A stretch of 64,000 nt of DNA from Halisarca cf. caerulea (GCA_963170055.1 CAUJGJ010000397.1:157501-221500); one strand, 5' to 3'; counted from the first letter of the stretch, positions 20,829-32,655 are shown. Numbers and translations: made by a program. The notes: generated by a model not told the origin, from the letters alone.

Positions 20829-21971
20829 CAGGAGATCTACGTAGCACTGGAGTAGGGGAAAATCCCGATGTTCGTGAAAACTGCTACAGCTTCATGCGAG
20901 ATATTAGAGGAACTGCAGCATACTGGCAATCAGCAAGGATACAACTGTTTGCAATGCTACGTACACTTGGTCCACCCACTTTCTTTATTACATTTAGTGC
21001 AGATGATCACCATTGGAAAGATTTGATGGTGGTTTTAGCAAGTTGCAGTGGAAGGAATATCTCCAATGAACAAGTGGACGAGTTATCTGATGAAGAAAGA
21101 AGAACACTCATGACAAGCAATCCTGTTGTCACAGCACGCCATTTTCAACACCGCTTCCAGTCCCTAGTGAAAGAAATCATAAAGGGATCTGGAAGGCCAA
21201 TTGGAGAGGTAACAGATTTCCTTTGGGGAGTAGAATTTCAACTCAGAGGATCACCACACATCCATTCCTTGTGGTGGATCAAAGATGCCCCTAATCTTGA
21301 TACAGTAGAGGGAAGAACGGCAGCTCCTGACTTTATCGATCGTTACATTTCTGCAAGAATTCCAGAAGAAGGATCTAGTGAAGACAGCTTGCAATCTGTA
21401 GTTCTTCGAGTTCAGAAACATAGTCATACGTCTACTTGCATCAAGAAGGACAAAAGAAAAAAATCAAAAGAATGTCGTTTTGACTTTCCACAACCTCTAT
21501 CGTCCACTACTCGTCTCAAGAATAATGAAGATGTAGGCAACAAGTCCCGCTTCTATATTCTCAGGAGAACCGATGGTGAAGAAAACGTCAACCCGTACAA
21601 TGCTCCATTACTTTTAGCATGGCAGGCCAACATGGATATACAGTTGATTGGATCGGTTTATGGGACAGCATCTTACATATGTTCATACATGTGCAAAGGT
21701 GAGAGCGAAGAGGTGAAGAAGGCTATCAGTGATTCCCTTCAATCACTAGCACCGAATGCTTCACTTCGAAAACGACTATCTAAATTGGGAAACACTATGC
21801 TTTCACATAGGCAGCTAAGTGGCCAAGAGGCAGCCTATCGGTTGTGCCACTTACCATTAAAGGATTCGTCGCGTAAAGTTGTCTTTGTCGACACTGTTCC
21901 TTCCGAAAAGAGAACAAGGATTCTCAAGAATCGGTCGGAGTTACTTGAGCTGGATGACATGGATACAAATC
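20819..21971 (+). pseudogene. Helentron Rep (HUH, two-tyrosine) domain
   Basis: Rolling-circle replication initiator that nicks and joins single strands. Motif 1 is FITFSADDHHW (about 20995-21030). The HUH motif is RGSPHIHSLWW (about 21248-21280). The tyrosine motif is YICSYMCK (about 21673-21696), with two Tyr separated by three residues as in Helitrons, but with Ser where the family usually has Lys. The frame has no internal stop until it runs into the inserted Hel-A element at about 21972, and there is no in-frame ATG where it begins. It continues at 22267. Confidence 0.8.
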
Positions 21972-22266
21972 TTTTTGGGCCGCCGGAAGGCGGCCCTATA
22001 TTGTTTTTACTTTCACCGGAAGTGTCCGGAACGTCCGGAACGATGTCTAGATATATATATATATATATATATGTCAACAACATGGTGGACGCAAAGTCAG
22101 TACGTAATCTTTCGGCTATATTTTGGTAAAATTCGTTCGTTCGCTTCTGATTTTATCAGCGAAGAGTCTTTTCGACCAGAAGAGTACTTCGAAGACGATT
22201 TCCAAGCGATTCGAGTTTCCAGGGCCGTGGGCGGCCCACGAGTTTTTTAAACTCGAATCGCTTGTT
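21972..22266 (+). mobile_element. Hel-A element inserted in the Rep gene
   Basis: 295 bp: TTTTGGGCCGCC..GGCGGCCC, TATATTG, triple CCGGAA cores, (TA)n, ATGTCAACAACATGG, a unique ~130-bp body, and a hairpin ending CTTGTT that matches the host Helentron's own end. The flanks rejoin in frame (DTNL then QPGLFDRY), and the junctions fit insertion between two T residues without target duplication, as known for Helentrons. Confidence 0.85.
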
Positions 22267-22946
22267 CAACCTGGACTATTTGACAGATATGCTGCAAGAC
22301 CACAGGAAGATGAATTTGAGAAGATGACATTGGCTCACTTTTCTGTATGGTATGATAGTATATATAGGGATGACACACCAAAGGGCAGCAGTGGGCGTCA
22401 CATACAGCCTCAATTCAAATTGCAAGGTAATCTGGGATGGATCAAACTTCGTACAAAGCAAGCATGCCTTCGAACACCCATTATGACACCACAAAGTCAC
22501 GGTGACGAGTATTACTATTCACTGTTGCTGTTGTACATTCCGTGGAGACGTGAGAAGAAGGACTTACTTCTAAAGCATGACAGCGCATTGTCAGCTTTTA
22601 TTGCTCGTGAAAAGGAGATGAAAGTGCTGAATTGTGAACACCATACTTTTGCAGAAGAAGTACAAAGAGCAGTGCAGCAATTGCAAGCAGTTTCTGATGG
22701 CGCATACATGAATTTGGTTGCACCAAATGTTCAACATGGTGAACGGGAAGATGCTACTCATGTACCAGAGGAGCTGGACCATGGTTTACACAACGCTGAA
22801 AATTATGTCCAAGATGAACAGGTGGATGTAGATGCTCTTCCCACAGTAGCAGACGACGATAATGCCAATGGAGCCCTCACACGCATGTGTCTCACTGATA
22901 AGACCTTCACAGAATTGGTATGCAATTTGAATGCAAAACAGAGAGA
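22267..22946 (+). pseudogene. Helentron region between Rep and helicase
   Basis: Continues the Rep frame after Hel-A: QPGLFDRYAARP, FSVWYDSIYRDD, LLLLYIPWRRE, ending LNAKQR at the MITE boundary. These are conserved linker motifs in Helitron polyproteins before PIF1. The residues after 22947 in the same frame belong to the MITE. Confidence 0.75.
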
Positions 22947-24126
22947 CGCATGTAGGACATGTCCATTTGCACTTAAATGGCTTCCGAAGTCGGCGATTTT
23001 ACTCGCTACAAAACTCCTCAGTTTCTTACTTGCACAAATCAAAATGGACAGTTAATGATCTCAAAGCAGTATAAACACATCTAAGCTACTTGTTGCGCTA
23101 CTTTTGAACCAAATATTTTCCTCTTGTGTCCGAATAATTGACGATTTATCCGACAGTCCCAATCAGCAGTTTTTGGACTGGAGTACATCAGAACGTAGGT
23201 CTAGAGACACAGAATATGGACTAAAATGTTCCTATCAGTGATACCTAACGTTCTACCGATGGGGGTTTTGAATACCAAAACAGTTTTAAAGATATTCAAG
23301 AAAAACTTACAATGTTCTGAATTATTCCGCAATAACTCCCTAGAAAAGCGCAGCATCAAAACCCCCATGGGTAAAAAGTTGAAGTACCCAACACTGATAA
23401 GGATAAAACCCTCGGAAGGCTCCTAGGACGATCCTCTGATTTACTCCACGACATGGCAGTTTGCTGACAAGATCTCCTTCACAAAGAGCCGCCTTTCACA
23501 TGACAGTCATGTGATTTTTTATGTGACGTCATCCTAGACTTTCTTTGCAGCTCCAAAGTGAGGACGATCTCGAAGCCTTGAAGTGGATTAACAAGGGAAT
23601 AATCGATACGCAAGCGAAATCAAGTTTGATGGAAACATCCCATTCTGATCTATAAGCCATTTTCAGCAAAATCAGGAATTGATTGGAGTCAAGCGTCGGC
23701 AACAAAGAAACCTGAGACGAACCGTCGGCGATCGGCAACATCAAGGTGTGCGATCTTTGTTTAAACACACTATGCGCTAGTCAGTGTTACGTTGATACTT
23801 TAGAATGTCTTCGTTCAACCTATTAGCTGATTGTACATGTCCTGGGCATCATTCGATCTCGAATGAATTGCAGTTCGTGCTAACAAATACTGATCGTAAA
23901 TGCGATCCTTTAAGTTTTCTATAAAAAGAAGCATATCTGAGATCAATCGTGCCCGAAATAGCATTTGCAAAAGCGTGAGTGCAGAATAACGCTAACAAAC
24001 TTGAGTCTGTGAACAAAATACTTCATCACGCGCGTGTCACATGACTTGAAGCCTTACGTAGGAAATTTTAGGCCAAATTTCAGCTCATTAACACCATTAT
24101 GAGATTTTGGACAGTTCCCACATGCG
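22947..24126. mobile_element. CGCA-type MITE, 1180 bp
   Basis: Ends are CGCATGTAGGACATGTCC and (reverse complement) CGCATGTGGGAACTGTCC, flanked by GA on both sides. Removing the element and one GA restores KQREAFDM in the Helentron frame. Internally it is related to 43325-44519, including CCGATGGGG..CCCCCATGG and a TGACGTCA site, and it codes for nothing. Confidence 0.9.
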
Positions 24127-26744
24127 GAAGCATTTGACATGGTAGTACAGTACACTAGCTCATTACACAAATTTCATCCCAACCCAAGCCCATCCGCATC
24201 TTCATAACTGGTGGTGCAGGGATGGGAAAGTCTTATGTGATTTGTGCCATCAGAGAACATATTGAGAGGTCAGTGCAAGGGAGTGATCAAGTGCATGGAT
24301 GCATGGTCATGGCACCAACAGGTGTAGCTGCATTCAATGTGGATGGCCTAACAATTCACAGAGCTCTTAATCTTCAAGTTGAGCATAGAAGGTCTGCCTA
24401 CCATTTCAAGTTAACAGCTGTAGCACTTCGAGAGCTGAGGATGCTGTGGAGAGGCATACATACCATCATCATTGATGAAATTAGCATGGTATCTTATGAA
24501 GTTCTCCAGTCTGTCCACTATCGACTGTGTGAGATATTTGCCAATGATGACATCTTTGGAGGACTGAATATGATTGCAGTTGGTGACTTTTATCAGCTCT
24601 CACCTGTCAATGGACACTTTGTGTTTAGTGTGACAAAACTGCAGTCGAAACGCTTGGCATCTCACCTTTGGAAGGACTGCTTTCAAATAGTAGAATTAAC
24701 TGAAAATGTGAGACAACAAAAGGATTCGTCCTTTTCAGACCTGTTGAATCGTGTTCGTGTAGGAAAGCAAACGGAACAGGATATTAAGTTGCTGGAAAGT
24801 CGCATGGTGGTAGGAAACAACATTGATCTTTCAAAGCCACCATTTGAAAAGGCTCTAAGGTTGTTTCCTCATGTTGCAGATTGCAATGCATTTAATGAAG
24901 GAGAATTGATGAAACTCTCTTCAAATACTCCAATCTTTGAATTTGAAGCCGATCATGTGCTTTTAGAAAACAGAAGATCGACTTATGGGGCAGTCTCGTA
25001 TGAGAAAGTTACCGAAGAATTAATTCCAAAGGATGACAAGGAATGTGGAGGACTACCAAGAAGGCTAAAGATGGCACTAGGAGCTGAAGTTATGCTACGA
25101 CGTAACATCAAGTGTGGAGATGGACTAGTGAATGGAGCCCAAGGAGTCATTGTGGGATTCAAGTGGGGTGGAAAGCAGAGTACACAGCCCTCACGTGGAG
25201 CCTTACCTGAAATTGTATATGTAAAGTTTCACGATCCAAGAGTTGGACAGTTTACCAAAGTGTGCATCCTCAATGGACAACAAGAGGCAGTGGCCATTGA
25301 ACCCTTGTCGGTGCGATTCTATGGACGGCAAGGCACTGTTCTACAGCGGACTCAGATACCCTTAATTTTGTGTTGGGCCGCCACTTTACACAAAGTGCAA
25401 GGTCTGTCACTTGATTCTGCTGTGTTGGACCTTGGAGAGAAAGTGTTTGAGGCCGGAATGTCTTATGTGGCATTAAGTCAAGTGAGGACATTAAATGGCA
25501 TAGCACTGGTGAAATTTGAACCCAAGAAGCTTTATGCTAACAAAAGGGTGGACAAGGAGATGGAGCGTTTGAGAAGTACACAGCATGCCGTTGCTTGTAG
25601 TCAGCCAAGTCAAGACAATTATTCAGAGGTGCTGCCGGTGGATTTATCACAGTCTCAGGAGGATGAACCACCCACTTCTCTTCAAGATATAAGCATGATG
25701 GAAACAGATTTGGATGACTTTTTGTTGAGGGACGTCTTGGAGGAAATGAAGAGAGACGTACCAGTAGTACAATTATTAAGTCAAGGAATCCACACAACAT
25801 GTACTAAGGAGGTGAGAGAATTTATGCAGAACATTGAGGACATTCTCAAAAGTAAAAAGAAAGAGTCAATGGAAGAATTAAAAGAATTGATGGAAGATAA
25901 CAAGATTGCTATGAAAACTTTAATAAATGAGGTTAACAAACAGGAAAATGACATTTTCAATGTGGAAACTCATGTGGTGGACATGTCTGTACAAGAGGAA
26001 CTTTTGCCCTCATTTACATCACAATATGTTCCAGTGAGGACCACGGGTGATGGGAACTGTATGTACAATACCATCTCCATTGCACTGCATGGTACAGAAG
26101 AAAATACAGTACATCTGAGAGCAATCACTGTGTACAGCTTATTAGAAAATAAGGAGCATATGTTTGAGGTTATGAAGCCTAGTACACAACTATTATTACG
26201 TAATGTGGATCGAAATGAAGAAAATATTACAGCAATTACAGAAAGGGAATGGAGCAAACTTTTGCAAGAAGCAGCTCAAGACCAATGCTGGGGAAATCAT
26301 TTCCACTTGCATGCCTTTTGTCTTATGTTAAAGAGGCCAATATACATGTATGGCTATATGCGACACAGAAGTGTAGGAGAACTTGGCAGAGTGGATGTAA
26401 ACAGTTCATCTGTGGAGATTGAACGATTGTTTCAACAGAAAGACAGGAGAATGAACAATCACATCAAGTACTTGCCTTCAGTTGAAGACTACCCCGCCAT
26501 CAGAGGCTTTTTTGACTCTTCTCATTTCACAGCATTATTGCCAACAATGTCCACATCTCACTTTTTTTCAAACCCTTTGTATCATTTAGGTCTCACTGGG
26601 GGTGTGAAATGTAATAATTATTGTATTGAGGACTGTGTTTATGCACATGTAATTATATTTTGTAATTATTTACAACTTTTACTTTCGCCTCATGTTTCCA
26701 AAGGATATCAAAATTTGATTCGTTCCTCATATGACGCGTCATAA
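24127..26744 (+). pseudogene. Helentron PIF1-like helicase with C-terminal OTU protease
   Basis: The frame resumes with EAFDMVVQYTSSLH, then a 1-nt shift lies near 24180, then GGAGMGKS (Walker A, about 24211) and IIIDEISMV (Walker B, about 24466), with PTGVAAFNVDGLTIH and GDFYQLSPV typical of PIF1 helicases. The last third is an OTU cysteine protease: RTTGDGNCMYN (catalytic Cys, about 26040-26070) and SSHFTALLP (catalytic His, about 26520). From 24222 to the stop at 26744 there is one open frame of about 840 codons. OTU attached to Rep/PIF1 is typical of Helentrons. PIF1 unwinds donor DNA; the OTU role is unknown. Confidence 0.85.
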
Positions 26745-28525
26745 CTGAAATCATATAGGGGCCAGAACGTGCATGCTCCCTATATTATTTCATTTATGAA
26801 GGCAATCAATAAAATCTTCTTTTTGTAGTTAGAAATGTCAAAATTGCTGTTGAAGTATATATGCGTGATAGCTAACATGCCCAAATAAAAACTTGGATAG
26901 TAAATACTAATATTCAAATCAACCATAGGCCAAACTAGAATAATTCTTAGATTCTTAGATACATACATAGGTTCTCCCCACGATGACAAAATTGTTATCA
27001 TAATTATATCACCCGGTGTGAAAGGTTATGCATAAGATATATGCTACTTTGAATGTAGGAGCACGTATTGCTGCTACACACGACACCATCCATTCAAAAA
27101 TTATAAAATAATCTGTGATGGTAATGACCACTTCCCTGTCAGCGAAGCACTATTGACAACAACATTAATTATTGTTGAACTGAATCAAAAGCATAAGATT
27201 AGCATTTAAATGCGTTTTGTCTAAAAAGAAATTCAAACTATTAAATATTAGGAAACCACTAATCTTATGCTACTATTAAAATAACAGCATGTTGCTGTTA
27301 TGCACAAAGCCATCCATGAATGAATACCTCTTGATGGTATTCTTTAGCTTTCATGTTTTGTGAAGCACCTCTTGGTCAACAATGTAATATTGTTGAACGT
27401 GATAGTCTAACTTGAATGAATTAGATAGAAACCAAAACTGAACTTTTATGCAATTAGACTATATTTCCATGCAGACTCCAAGTCTGTACAGCTTTTGCAA
27501 CGCCCCTGCTCAGAGTCCAGTTATTTGGGGCATCTTGCAAATGCATTTAGAGTAGTTATTGCCCATATAGATAAGGTGGTTGAAATTTAGAGTTCATGTT
27601 TGAGCAAACACTTGTAATGAGCCATTTGCATTTAATAAGCAATCCTATAGCCTATATAAGGGAAGGATACATGTCATTGGGGAGTATATGTTAGTCATGT
27701 CTATACATCCATAGAACAAAGGCAAATGGCTAATCATTACACATTGAACCCCATATACAGGTAGTCAGTGCCACCTCAACCTTAAGTTTACACCACTCTG
27801 CAAATTGAGTACAACTATAAAAGGTTGGGAATTATGGCACAGTATATCACCCTTTACATCCTGTGCCTGCATATATTGGTACGCAGTATACATTTCTTCT
27901 GGTATTTGCTACCTTCATCGGTATGCAGTACCTTTTCCCAAAGTACCTTCCTTTGGTACACAACTTCCAGTGCCTTTGATGGTAAACAGTACATTAGTAT
28001 ATAGTCTCACATATTGGGCTATGCACATTGCACTGCCCATGGAGACTTGCATAGATCACAATGATCATACTATTGACTACTTGTGGCCAATTTTGGATAC
28101 CTTGTGCACCTTAGCACGGAAAAAATATTAATATATAACATGCTGACTATATTGATCTGCTGCAAGATCACATTGTATATTCTGTTCTTTATTCTATAGC
28201 TGCACATTTAAGTGATTCTGGTGGATCACACAACACTGTACACCTGTACCATTATATGTATAGCATTTTATTGCACCATTTTTATTTTGGATTGGAGGAG
28301 TTTTACGGACTATTGCAGACCCTAGTTAAAACGAATCCAATCCTCTGGGATGCAAAGCATGCCTACCTCCGCGTGGTGCATCCTGGGACTACTATTATTA
28401 TAGTAGTGCAGAATGGCATGCATGCGTATTAACTTTTATTGAAATTGTCACTGTCATTTATAATTAAAAAAACTGACTAAATCATGATTCCAATTTATTG
28501 TTTGGATTATTGAATGCTAAAACTT

Positions 28526-28560
<35 letters not shown>

Positions 28561-28627
28561 TTTACTACACCACTACTCAAAACCATGCATTTCTTACAGT
28601 GATCTTTTGAGTCCATTAGAAAGATTT
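26745..28627. other. Helentron 3' tail
   Basis: An AATAAA lies at 26808. The rest matches the inverted copy 56869-59870 except for the MITE there. It contains degenerate repeats of GGTAC/GTACC type (27870-28000). A short ORF (27805-28131) has a C-terminal third conserved in the other copy (METCIDH..IDYLWPILDTLC), but the copies are frameshifted upstream, so coding is doubtful. The pre-insertion site of MITE 57996 is at about 27476. Confidence 0.65.
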
Positions 28628-28692
28628 CCAAGTGATTCGAGTTTCCAGGGCCGTAGGCAGCCCACGAGTTTTTTAAACTCGAATCACTTGTT
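28529..28692 (+). repeat. (CA)15 and Helentron 3' terminal hairpin
   Basis: A CA tract (28529-28558), about 70 bp of conserved spacer, then a hairpin at 28628-28692: arms CCAAGTGATTCGAGTTT and AAACTCGAATCACTTG with a GC-rich centre, ending CTTGTT. It is shared with elements at 3297, 29672 (partial) and 56804. Confidence 0.85.
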
Positions 28693-28859
28693 AAAATGGC
28701 GGATTAGAACCAATTTTGTGGCAAAATCAGGATTGTTTAGCTTTTCCATCGAACAAATTTCTTCTAAAGGTAAACAAGGCACCACTGTATGATTGGTTAA
28801 AATGGTGGTAAAATCAATATTGAATACCTCTTCTAACAAGCCCTAGCCTGTTCTACGAG

Positions 28860-29125
28860 AAGAATCAGAAGAAGAAGAAGAAGCTGAAATCGTGACCTTT
28901 CACGCTATGTAAACTTTGCAAAATATAGCTCATATTAGGCTCCTAGAAGCTTCTTGTATACTTAGATCTATCAAAAATGCTTGTAGAAGTTAAATATGCT
29001 GTTTTTGGAGCTCCAAAATGTACCGGAAGCGAGTTTTCGGCAAAAATACCGTCAGCGCTAATGTATAGGCGGCCATGTTTTTTCCACATCATCCCTACAT
29101 ATGAACCACTACTGTGGTTCATGAT
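28860..29125 (+). repeat. Dispersed repeat with GAA tract and 3' hairpin, copy 1
   Basis: (GAA)n at about 28868, GCGCTAATGTATaGGCGGCCATG at about 29055 and a 9-bp stem ATGAACCAC/GTGGTTCAT with loop TACT (29101-29122). The same series is at 33085-33376 with a different but complementary stem. Between here and 29402 nothing else is recognised. Confidence 0.65.
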
Positions 29126-29402
29126 ACTGTGTGAAAATGGAAATGGGGTGCAGGCATGACTGTCAATTCCACAAAAATACTAAAACAATGTACCGAGGTT
29201 TGTCATACTGTATAGCTCTATGCATACTTTGGCTACATTGACGTTTACTTGCTATCAAAGTTATGCTTACATATGACACTTATAGTGGATTACTTGGATA
29301 AACTCTGTTTGTGGCTATATACATCGTTGCATGACAGCCACTACCTATAACCTATTATTTACAAGCAAAAAGTATATGGACAAGAACCATATAAAACCAT
29401 TT

Positions 29403-29698
29403 AACAAGTGATTCGAGTTTAAACAAGCGAGTCAAGTTTAAAAAACTCATGGCCGCCTACGGCCCTGGAAACTCGAATCGCTTGGAAATCGTCGTTATTG
29501 ACTAAAATAGATAAAATCAGGAGCAAATGAATGAATTTTACTGAAATATAGCCGAAAGATTACATACTGACTTCGCGTTCGCCATGTTGTTGACATATAT
29601 ATATATATATATAGACATCATTCCGGACGTTCTGGACACTTCCGGTGAAAGTAAAAACAATATAGGGCCGCCTATGGCCCTGTAAACTCATCACTTGG
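29403..29698 (-). mobile_element. Hel-A element with chimeric right end
   Basis: The left hairpin contains a partly doubled terminus (AACAAGTGATTCGAGTTTA then AACAAGCGAG). The body, (TA)n and triple TTCCGG block are normal. At GGGCCGCC (about 29665) the sequence switches from the expected 5' end to the arm of a 3' hairpin (CTATGGCCCTGTAAACTC..CACTTGG), joining this element to the next one. Confidence 0.7.
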
Positions 29699-29983
29699 AA
29701 ATCATCCTCATGGAATTGAACGATTCTGGTGAGTAATGCATGGTTTTATGGGATTATTGTGTTCTATTGTGTTTCTTCATATTAACAGGAAATTTAATGA
29801 AATCCCAAATGGAAAGGATAGTGAGTTTGATAGCATTATTGTGCTTGTGAATTAATGCAATGCCATTATGCGTGTTTACTGTTTATGTGTATATGTATGT
29901 ACGTGAACAGGTGCTTCTGATATATGCATGCTGGTGAATTTTGGTGTATGCATATCCATATGCTGCAATGCATGTGCTTGTAC

Positions 29984-30019
<36 letters not shown>

Positions 30020-30410
30020 GCATTCCTTATGTACACTCTTTCTCTCTCACTAGAATACGAAATAAGGTAGAAATTCAACTTGTGGTAAGTACAATTGCTA
30101 TTGATTTTGTATTTTTATTATTATTCTGTTTTTTTCTATGACAGGTTCATTTATTATAAGGCATCAGCTCCAAAGGATTATAGATGCAAGAGGTAAGAGA
30201 GGAAGATCCTGGATCCAATGAGACTTCCTTGTCCTCCACCTCCTGCTCAAGTCACACATGTATACTGTTCAAAATGTCCACATGAATATTATCTGTTTCT
30301 TCTTTTCCCCGTGTAGGAAACAATAATCATGCAAACAGCAGCTGCACTAGGTCTGCTAAACTGTATCTACTAACATTTTATTATTTACTGTTTTTAATTA
30401 TTATGTAAAC
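29699..30410 (+). other. Helentron-derived segment with exon-like modules
   Basis: Beside the chimeric hairpin comes the usual subterminal spacer, then exon-like segments bounded by pyrimidine-AG and GTGAGT/GTAAG: 29789-29820, 30054-30084 and 30145-30192, and a possible one from 30319. The first resembles 3652-3684 in position and borders. A (TG)n tract is at 29990-30015. Open frame across the modules is short; the product is unknown. Confidence 0.45.
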
Positions 30411-30411
30411 T

Positions 30412-30446
30412 AGCAGGTAAGCCCGCCTTTGGCGGGCTCACTTGCT
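30412..30446. repeat. GC-rich perfect-core hairpin
   Basis: AGCAGGTAAGCCCGCC, TTT, GGCGGGCTCACTTGCT: a 16-bp stem with two mismatches. Its design (TTT loop between CCGCC and GGCGG) recalls the Helentron-like 5' ends but the sequence is different. The following 30447-30860 shows nothing clear. Confidence 0.65.
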
Positions 30447-30865
30447 ATGTCACGATGTATGCATTGTCATATCATGTGCATTGTTGCATCGTGTGTATTG
30501 TAGAGTTGCAAGAGAAGAGACTGTGAACAATAATTATGTTTCCAGGAATGCCAATTGTGTACTGTACAGTTGCAGGAGTAGTTCATGTATTATAGTATGA
30601 GAAATGAAATACAAATTTTAAATGATTAGTGCAAAACTTCTTTACTAGACAATATTTCTAATTACCAAGTGAAGTGAGGTTGATTACTTCTGCTGTGCAG
30701 GGACCTGATCTCTTGTTTGGCCTGCATGGCTGTACAAATTGATGCTTTTGTCTCATTTTTGTTTTTTTCTTTAATGAAATGCTCGCTTGTCAAAGCGTTT
30801 GGGAGCAAGGCGTGTCAATGCTTGGGTTGGGGCATGGATAGAGAATACCTTTCGGTGAAAGTAAT

Positions 30866-30961
30866 TTGCAGTTGGAAGTTTTTAGGGGGAGGAAGCTGGA
30901 GAGTCCGGTGTACATGCATATTGAAGCTTCCCCCCTGCCCTCCCCACTGGATAGAACCCTG

Positions 30962-31005
<44 letters not shown>

Positions 31006-31042
31006 GTGTGGGAGAGAGAATGCATGTGTGTGTGTATGTGTG

Positions 31043-31093
<51 letters not shown>

Positions 31094-31198
31094 GAGAGAG
31101 AATGCTTGTGTTCTACCTATAGGATGAAATTTTTGGGGTGGAAGCTTCCCCCCGCTCCCTCACTAAATAGAAGTCTGGTATTTGTGTATATATTATGT

Positions 31199-31253
<55 letters not shown>

Positions 31254-31530
31254 CGTGCATGTGTGTGTATGTGTGCATGTGTGTGTGTGTGTGTATGTGT
31301 GCATGTGCGTGTGTGTGTGTGTGTGTATGTGTGTGTGTGTGTGTGTGTGTGTAGGCATGTGTGTTGGAGAGAGAATGCATGTGTTCTACCTATAGGATGA
31401 AATTTTTAGGGTGGAAGCTTCCCCCTGCTCCCTCACTAAATAGAAGTCTGGTATTTGTGTGAATAATATGTACATGTGTGTGTGTGTGTGTGTTTGTACA
31501 TGTCGTGTGTGTGTGGGGGGATATTATCTA
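30866..31530. repeat. Tandem ~270-bp unit with long (TG)n
   Basis: TTCTACCTATAGGATGAAAT...TAGAAGTCTGGTATTTGTGT recurs at 31108 and 31384, with GGAGAGAGAATGC before each copy and a diverged third unit from 30866. TG tracts fill 30962-31008, 31047-31088 and 31201-31350. 31531-32088 has no feature I can support. Confidence 0.85.
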
Positions 31531-32088
31531 TAGGCTTGATCGCGAGGTTCTGCACTTATTTGTGCACACCTAGTAATTCTGCCTGGTGCATGCATCACTA
31601 CTGATCGAGTTACATGATCCGCTCCTTGGCTGTACAATATACAGCATCCCATGGCAAAAATATGGAGTGCTCAAGTCCGGCAATGCCTACTTCTTGCAGT
31701 GTTTGCCCTTGTTCTTTATTAACTGTCATTACAAAACAGGGTCGAATGTGGAACTGCAGTCCTTTGAACTGGAAAAGCATCTCACTATCTGAGGGGGTTC
31801 TATCTTCGCTGCGCTGTTATTGCGCCAATGCGATGCGCCAATATGTCTCAGTCTACCCTTTGCCCACCCGCCCGCCCTGAACTCTTGTATTTAAGTGCCA
31901 TGGAGGCGTTGCAGCTTAGTCATCAAGACAATCATTTGTCTAGTCTTCCACCTCCCTTAAACTTGCCTTCCGTCTACCCCACCATGACACACCCTATAAG
32001 GCTCCTCAAAAGTGTGTTACTTTTCACGTCAATCGCGTTTGAGCTGCGGGAGGAGTTTGCGAACAGACAAATCCAGCTCTATGGAATT

Positions 32089-32655
32089 ATAAGGGTGTAT
32101 AAAAACCATTTAAAAATGGTACAAGGATGTAGGATTGACACAGGATCGTGCAAAAAGCCATTATCAAAAAAGGATTCTCCAAAAACACTTGGAACAAGGT
32201 TAAGTTGCAAAACCGGTACAGGGCTAGGTGGGCAAAGGGCAAGACAGGCATAGGGCTTGACGAGCATAGGGCTACACATGCATGAGGCTAGATGGGCATA
32301 GGGCTAGACAGAGTTTAATTGGACTGAATGTACACTGTGCAAATTCCTACATCCCGCAGCACATATGTACTGTATAATGTGCTGCACATGCGGGATGTAG
32401 GAATTGGCACAGTGTACATTCAGTCCAATTAAACTCTGTCTAGCCCTATGCCCATCTAGCCTCATGCATGTGTAGCCCTATGCTTGTCAAGCCCTATGCC
32501 TGTCTTGCCCTTTGCCCACCTAGCCCTGTACCGGTTTTGCAACTTAACCTTGTTCCAAGTGTTTTTGGAGAATCCTTTTTTGATAATGGCTTTTTGCACG
32601 ATCCTGTGTCAATCCTACATCCTTGTACCATTTTTAAATGGTTTTTATACACCCT
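32089..32655. repeat. 567-bp near-perfect palindrome
   Basis: Arms of about 270 bp start with AAGGGTGTATAAAAACC and end with GGTTTTTATACACCCTT, meeting near 32370. Each arm contains tandem ~20-bp GGCATAGGGCTAGAC-like units. The two arms give the same translated peptide on opposite strands, an artefact of symmetry. It resembles a foldback transposon or a long-TIR MITE. 32656-33060 is featureless apart from unique DNA. Confidence 0.85.

Larger units (their letters stand above)
17957..28692 (+). mobile_element. Large Helentron (decayed), ending in a terminal hairpin
   Basis: In order: two ORFs ending in 2A-like motifs, a coiled-coil repeat region, a DUF6570-like domain, HUH Rep with two tyrosines, PIF1 helicase and OTU protease, then a 1.9-kb 3' tail with (CA)n and a hairpin ending CTTGTT. 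OTU-bearing Rep/helicase elements are the Helentron (Helitron2) branch. It is broken by Hel-A (21972-22266), a CGCA MITE (22947-24126) and frameshifts. A 5'-truncated inverted second copy is 56804-60712. The 5' terminus was not found; the start given is the first exon I can support. Confidence 0.75.

Noticed and set aside
27805..28131. 108-aa gene in the Helentron tail
   Set aside because: The other copy is frameshifted in the first two thirds, and the region consists of GGTAC-rich repeats.
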